Shown: piece after piece, positions 6,541 to 8,676 of the stretch
Position numbering within the stretch: position 1 is the first letter of the stretch
Layout: the number at the start of each line of letters is the position of its first letter
Assembly: GCA_937894535.1 (NCBI GenBank)
Contig: CALBHI010000392.1
Coordinates: 1-8,676, forward strand
Source of the DNA: an uncultured Verrucomicrobiota bacterium
GTDB taxonomy: Bacteria > Verrucomicrobiota > Kiritimatiellia > CAIVKH01
DNA length: 8,676 nucleotides
Direction: 5' to 3'
Notes under the pieces: generated by a model
Databases searched by the model: none
The model's input: the letters and a program-made list of their open reading frames with translations, nothing else
What the model was told of the DNA's origin: nothing
Position numbers and translations under genes: made by a program

Positions 6541-7077
6541 ATGGATCAACCGGCTATCGAATCAGTTCCCCTGGATGCGCACCCGCATACCCGCGTGTCG
6601 TTCCTTCGCCGCCACCTGATCCAACCGCTGTTAAATCAACTCACCCAGGGCGCATCACCCGTCCAACTCGCCCGCAGCGTAGGCTGGGGTTTTGTGCTGG
6701 GTATCTTCCCGATCCTCGGTACCACCACCACGCTATGCGGCATCGCCGGAGTTGCCTTGCGCCTGAACCACATCGCCTTGCAAGCGGTGAACTGGCTGGT
6801 GTACCCGCTGCAAATCCTGCTCATCATTCCATTCCTGCGCCTCGGCAACCTGCTTTTCGGATTGGACCCGTTCCCGCTGTCCCTGTCGGAGATCACCGCG
6901 CTGTTCGAGGCGGACTTCTGGGGAAGCCTGCGTGATCTTGGCGGTCTTGCCGTGCGTGGCGTCATCGCCTGGAGCCTGGTTGCCCTGCCCACCGTATTGG
7001 TGTTCCGCCTCGCCTTGACCCCGGTCTTCACCCGCCTCGCCCGTACCCTTCCGCAACGCGGAGCATCGCAGCCATGA
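6541..7077 (+). CDS. DUF2062 membrane protein
   Basis: This is a 178-aa integral membrane protein of unknown function. The family core runs from about residue 39 to 107: SPVQLARSVGWGFVLGIFP (39-57), a glycine-containing turn ILGTTTTLCG, then LRLNHIALQAVNWLVYPLQ (73-91). This is the typical DUF2062 pattern of a Pro-x-x-x-A amphipathic entry, two to three hydrophobic helices and an RLN turn. A further hydrophobic segment spans about 138-158. A GTG at 6526 would add five residues, but ATG 6541 is preferred: the GTG lies inside the predicted promoter, four bases before the -10 box, and neither start has a good Shine-Dalgarno. The stop overlaps the next gene by 4 bp (ATGA), so the gene is probably co-translated with the DUF1295 protein. 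DUF2062 domains sometimes occur with glycosyltransferases or lipid-related enzymes; no specific role can be assigned. Confidence 0.85.
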   Translation: MDQPAIESVPLDAHPHTRVSFLRRHLIQPLLNQLTQGASPVQLARSVGWGFVLGIFPILGTTTTLCGIAGVALRLNHIALQAVNWLVYPLQILLIIPFLRLGNLLFGLDPFPLSLSEITALFEADFWGSLRDLGGLAVRGVIAWSLVALPTVLVFRLALTPVFTRLARTLPQRGASQP

Positions 7078-7862
7078 CACCCTTCGCCATCCACCTGCTC
7101 GCCGCCTTTGCTGTCGCCTTCACCATCATGAGCGGGTTGTGGCTGGTCCAGCGCAAGACCGGGAACGCCGGCATCGTCGATATCGGATGGTCCGGAACGA
7201 TCCCGCTGATCGTCGTGTTCGCGGCCGTACTGATCGGCAACCCGTCACCCCTCCGGCTCGGCCTGCTTACCGCGATGGCCGTGTTGTGGGGCGGCCGGCT
7301 CGTGTGGCACATCCATCACCGGTCCCACGGCAAACCCGAAGACGGGCGGTACGCCGAACTCCGCCGCGCCTGGGGTGCCCAGGTGCAGCCGAAGATGTTC
7401 CTGTTCTTCCAGTTTCAAGCCGCCGCCGCCGTGCTCTTCAGTGTGCCGTTCCTGCTGTCCCTCGGTCAGACTTCCAACACCTTGTTGTCACTGGAGGTCG
7501 CGGCCTTCCTGCTGTGGCTGTTCGCCTGGCTCGGGGAAGCGTCGGCCGACCGTCAACTCGCCCGCTTCAAGCGCGACCCAGCCTCCAAAGGCAAGGTGTG
7601 CGAAGCCGGCTGGTGGCACTACTCGCGGCATCCGAATTATTTCTTCGAATGGCTGATCTGGGTCGCCAACGCCCTGTTCGCGTGGAGCGCCCCGCACGGT
7701 GCCTGGGCTCTGCTGTGCCCCGCGCTGATGTTGTTTTTCCTATTCAAGGTGACGGGCATTCCCGCCACCGAAGAGCAGGCGCTGAAGTCGAAGGGTGATG
7801 CCTACCGCCGTTACCAGCAGACTACCAGTGTCTTTGTCCCGTTGCCCCGAAGGAGAGCCTGA
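7074..7862 (+). CDS. DUF1295 integral membrane protein, steroid 5-alpha-reductase-like
   Basis: The 262-aa protein has about six to seven hydrophobic helices (roughly 5-24, 42-56, 63-80, 110-130, 139-155, 187-207, 211-228). Family motifs are VDIGWS (35-40), EDGRYAELRRAWG (89-101), GWWHYSRHPNYFFEW (179-193) and VTGIPATEEQALKSKGD (226-242), ending in AYRRYQQTTSVFVP (243-256). The RHPNYF and terminal Y-x-x-Y-x-x-x-T segments are shared with steroid 5-alpha-reductases and isoprenylcysteine methyltransferases, so an NADPH-dependent reductase acting on a membrane lipid is plausible but unproven. The start at ATG 7074 has GGAG (7060-7063) ten bases upstream and overlaps the DUF2062 stop. The methyltransferase gene begins 2 bases after this stop. 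In other bacteria DUF1295 genes frequently sit next to cyclopropane-synthase-like methyltransferases, which suggests a joint pathway. Confidence 0.9.
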   Translation: MTPFAIHLLAAFAVAFTIMSGLWLVQRKTGNAGIVDIGWSGTIPLIVVFAAVLIGNPSPLRLGLLTAMAVLWGGRLVWHIHHRSHGKPEDGRYAELRRAWGAQVQPKMFLFFQFQAAAAVLFSVPFLLSLGQTSNTLLSLEVAAFLLWLFAWLGEASADRQLARFKRDPASKGKVCEAGWWHYSRHPNYFFEWLIWVANALFAWSAPHGAWALLCPALMLFFLFKVTGIPATEEQALKSKGDAYRRYQQTTSVFVPLPRRRA

Positions 7863-7864
7863 CC

Positions 7865-8676
7865 ATGTGGTATGAATCCCTGTTGCGCCACCGCATCATC
7901 CCCGACTCCGTCATCCGTGCCGGAATCCGATCCCTGCTCCGCAAACGCCTGCACCAGGAAGGCGCTCACGATCGCACCGAAGCCTCCCGCCGCAAGGCCG
8001 CGTTCGTCGCCTCGATGAAGAGCTCCCCGCTGGCGCTCCATACCCGCGAAGCCAACGAACAACACTACGAAGTCCCAACCGATTTTTACCTGAAGGTGCT
8101 GGGGCATCGGCTCAAGTACAGTTCGTGCCTGTGGACCCCCGAAGTCCGCGACCTCGACGGTGCGGAGCTGGCCATGCTCGACCTCACCACGGTGCGCGCC
8201 GGCATTGAAAACGGCATGGACGTGCTGGAGCTCGGTTGCGGTTGGGGTTCGCTCAGCCTGTACCTTGCGGCACGTTTTCCCGGTTGCCGCATTACCGCAG
8301 TATCCAACTCGCGCACCCAGAAGGCCTACATCGATGGTGAAGCCCAGCGGTGCGGCCTGGTCAACCTGACCGTCATCACCGCCGACATGAACGAGTTTGC
8401 CGCGCCTGGCACCTACGACCGGGTCGTCTCGGTGGAAATGTTCGAGCACATGCGGAACTATGACCTGCTGTTGGAGCGGGTAGCGTCATGGCTCAAGCCG
8501 GACGGGAAATTGTTTGTCCACATCTTCGTGCACGACTTCCTCGCCTACCCGTTTGAAACCGATGGCGACAACGACTGGATGGCGCGCTACTTCTTCACCG
8601 GAGGCCTCATGCCTTCCTTCGACATTTTCCGCCACTTCGTAAAAGACCTCGTGGTTGAGCAGGATTGGCCGGTCAA
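7865..8676 (+). CDS. SAM-dependent methyltransferase, CFA-synthase / coclaurine N-methyltransferase-like (3' end outside window)
   Basis: This open frame runs from ATG 7865 to the window edge without a stop, giving 270 residues; family members are usually about 350 aa. The ribosome-binding site AAGGAGAG (7850-7857) lies inside the end of the DUF1295 gene, 2 bases from which this gene starts. ANEQHYEVPTDFYLKVLG (63-80) is the substrate-side entry motif. VLELGCGWGSLSLYLA (120-135) is SAM motif I, and ITAVSNSRTQKAYI (143-156) and ITADMNEF (171-178) follow. The active-site segment is VEMFEHMRNY (190-199). Cyclopropane synthases usually have Gly where E191 stands, whereas plant coclaurine N-methyltransferases have Glu. 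The usual bicarbonate-binding Cys of cyclopropane synthases (Y-S-C) appears as Y-S-S (85-87), with Cys only at 88. Methyl transfer to a small amine or a lipid are both possible. No signal peptide; cytoplasmic or membrane-associated. Confidence 0.9.
   Translation, partial: MWYESLLRHRIIPDSVIRAGIRSLLRKRLHQEGAHDRTEASRRKAAFVASMKSSPLALHTREANEQHYEVPTDFYLKVLGHRLKYSSCLWTPEVRDLDGAELAMLDLTTVRAGIENGMDVLELGCGWGSLSLYLAARFPGCRITAVSNSRTQKAYIDGEAQRCGLVNLTVITADMNEFAAPGTYDRVVSVEMFEHMRNYDLLLERVASWLKPDGKLFVHIFVHDFLAYPFETDGDNDWMARYFFTGGLMPSFDIFRHFVKDLVVEQDWPV

Noticed and set aside
7139..7798. 219-codon plus-strand frame overlapping DUF1295
   Set aside because: It is a +2-frame shadow, Arg/Pro-rich, without motifs. 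The DUF1295 frame has transmembrane helices and family signatures throughout.

Overview
The window is GC-rich, tightly packed bacterial DNA. The best guess for its source is the Verrucomicrobiota or a neighbouring PVC lineage. That rests on a secreted DUF1800 protein carrying thrombospondin-3-like, PA14, Calx-beta and CHRD modules, paired with a Tat-exported DUF1501 protein, plus the wording of the DUF1800 N-terminus (a D/N-rich calcium-type repeat followed by a short 'YQVEATTDLMTW' beta module). This is inference from protein style; no phylogenetic marker is complete here.

Layout. The left end, on the minus strand, holds the 5' part of the RNase P RNA gene (rnpB, cut by the window edge). Just upstream of it lies a coiled-coil protein with a C-terminal C4 zinc ribbon (stop at 96, GTG start at 797). 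A 288-bp AT-richer divergent intergenic region (798-1085) follows, with dyad symmetries and weak promoter-like sequences.

Unit 1, plus strand, 1086-6492: three genes, each pair overlapping by the 4-bp ATGA arrangement. They are a 1155-aa DUF1800 protein with a Sec signal, a 471-aa DUF1501 protein with a twin-arginine signal, and a 176-aa membrane-anchored protein whose C-terminus looks like the calcium loop of type II secretion major pseudopilins (GspG) but which lacks a pilin N-terminus. All three are predicted to reach the cell envelope and are probably made together. Their biochemical role is unknown.

Unit 2, plus strand, 6541 to beyond the right edge: a DUF2062 membrane protein, a DUF1295 (steroid 5-alpha-reductase-like) membrane protein, and a SAM-dependent methyltransferase that runs off the window. 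The methyltransferase resembles the cyclopropane-fatty-acid synthase / coclaurine N-methyltransferase superfamily, and its active-site motif (E191-M-F-E194-H195) matches the N-methyltransferase branch better than lipid cyclopropanases. A good extended -10 promoter ends 5 bases before the first ATG, so this transcript is predicted to be leaderless or nearly so.

No mobile element, tRNA, CRISPR array or clear intrinsic terminator was found. The most interesting points are the orphan pseudopilin-like protein coupled to DUF1800/DUF1501, and the plant-CNMT-like methyltransferase next to a DUF1295 reductase-like protein.
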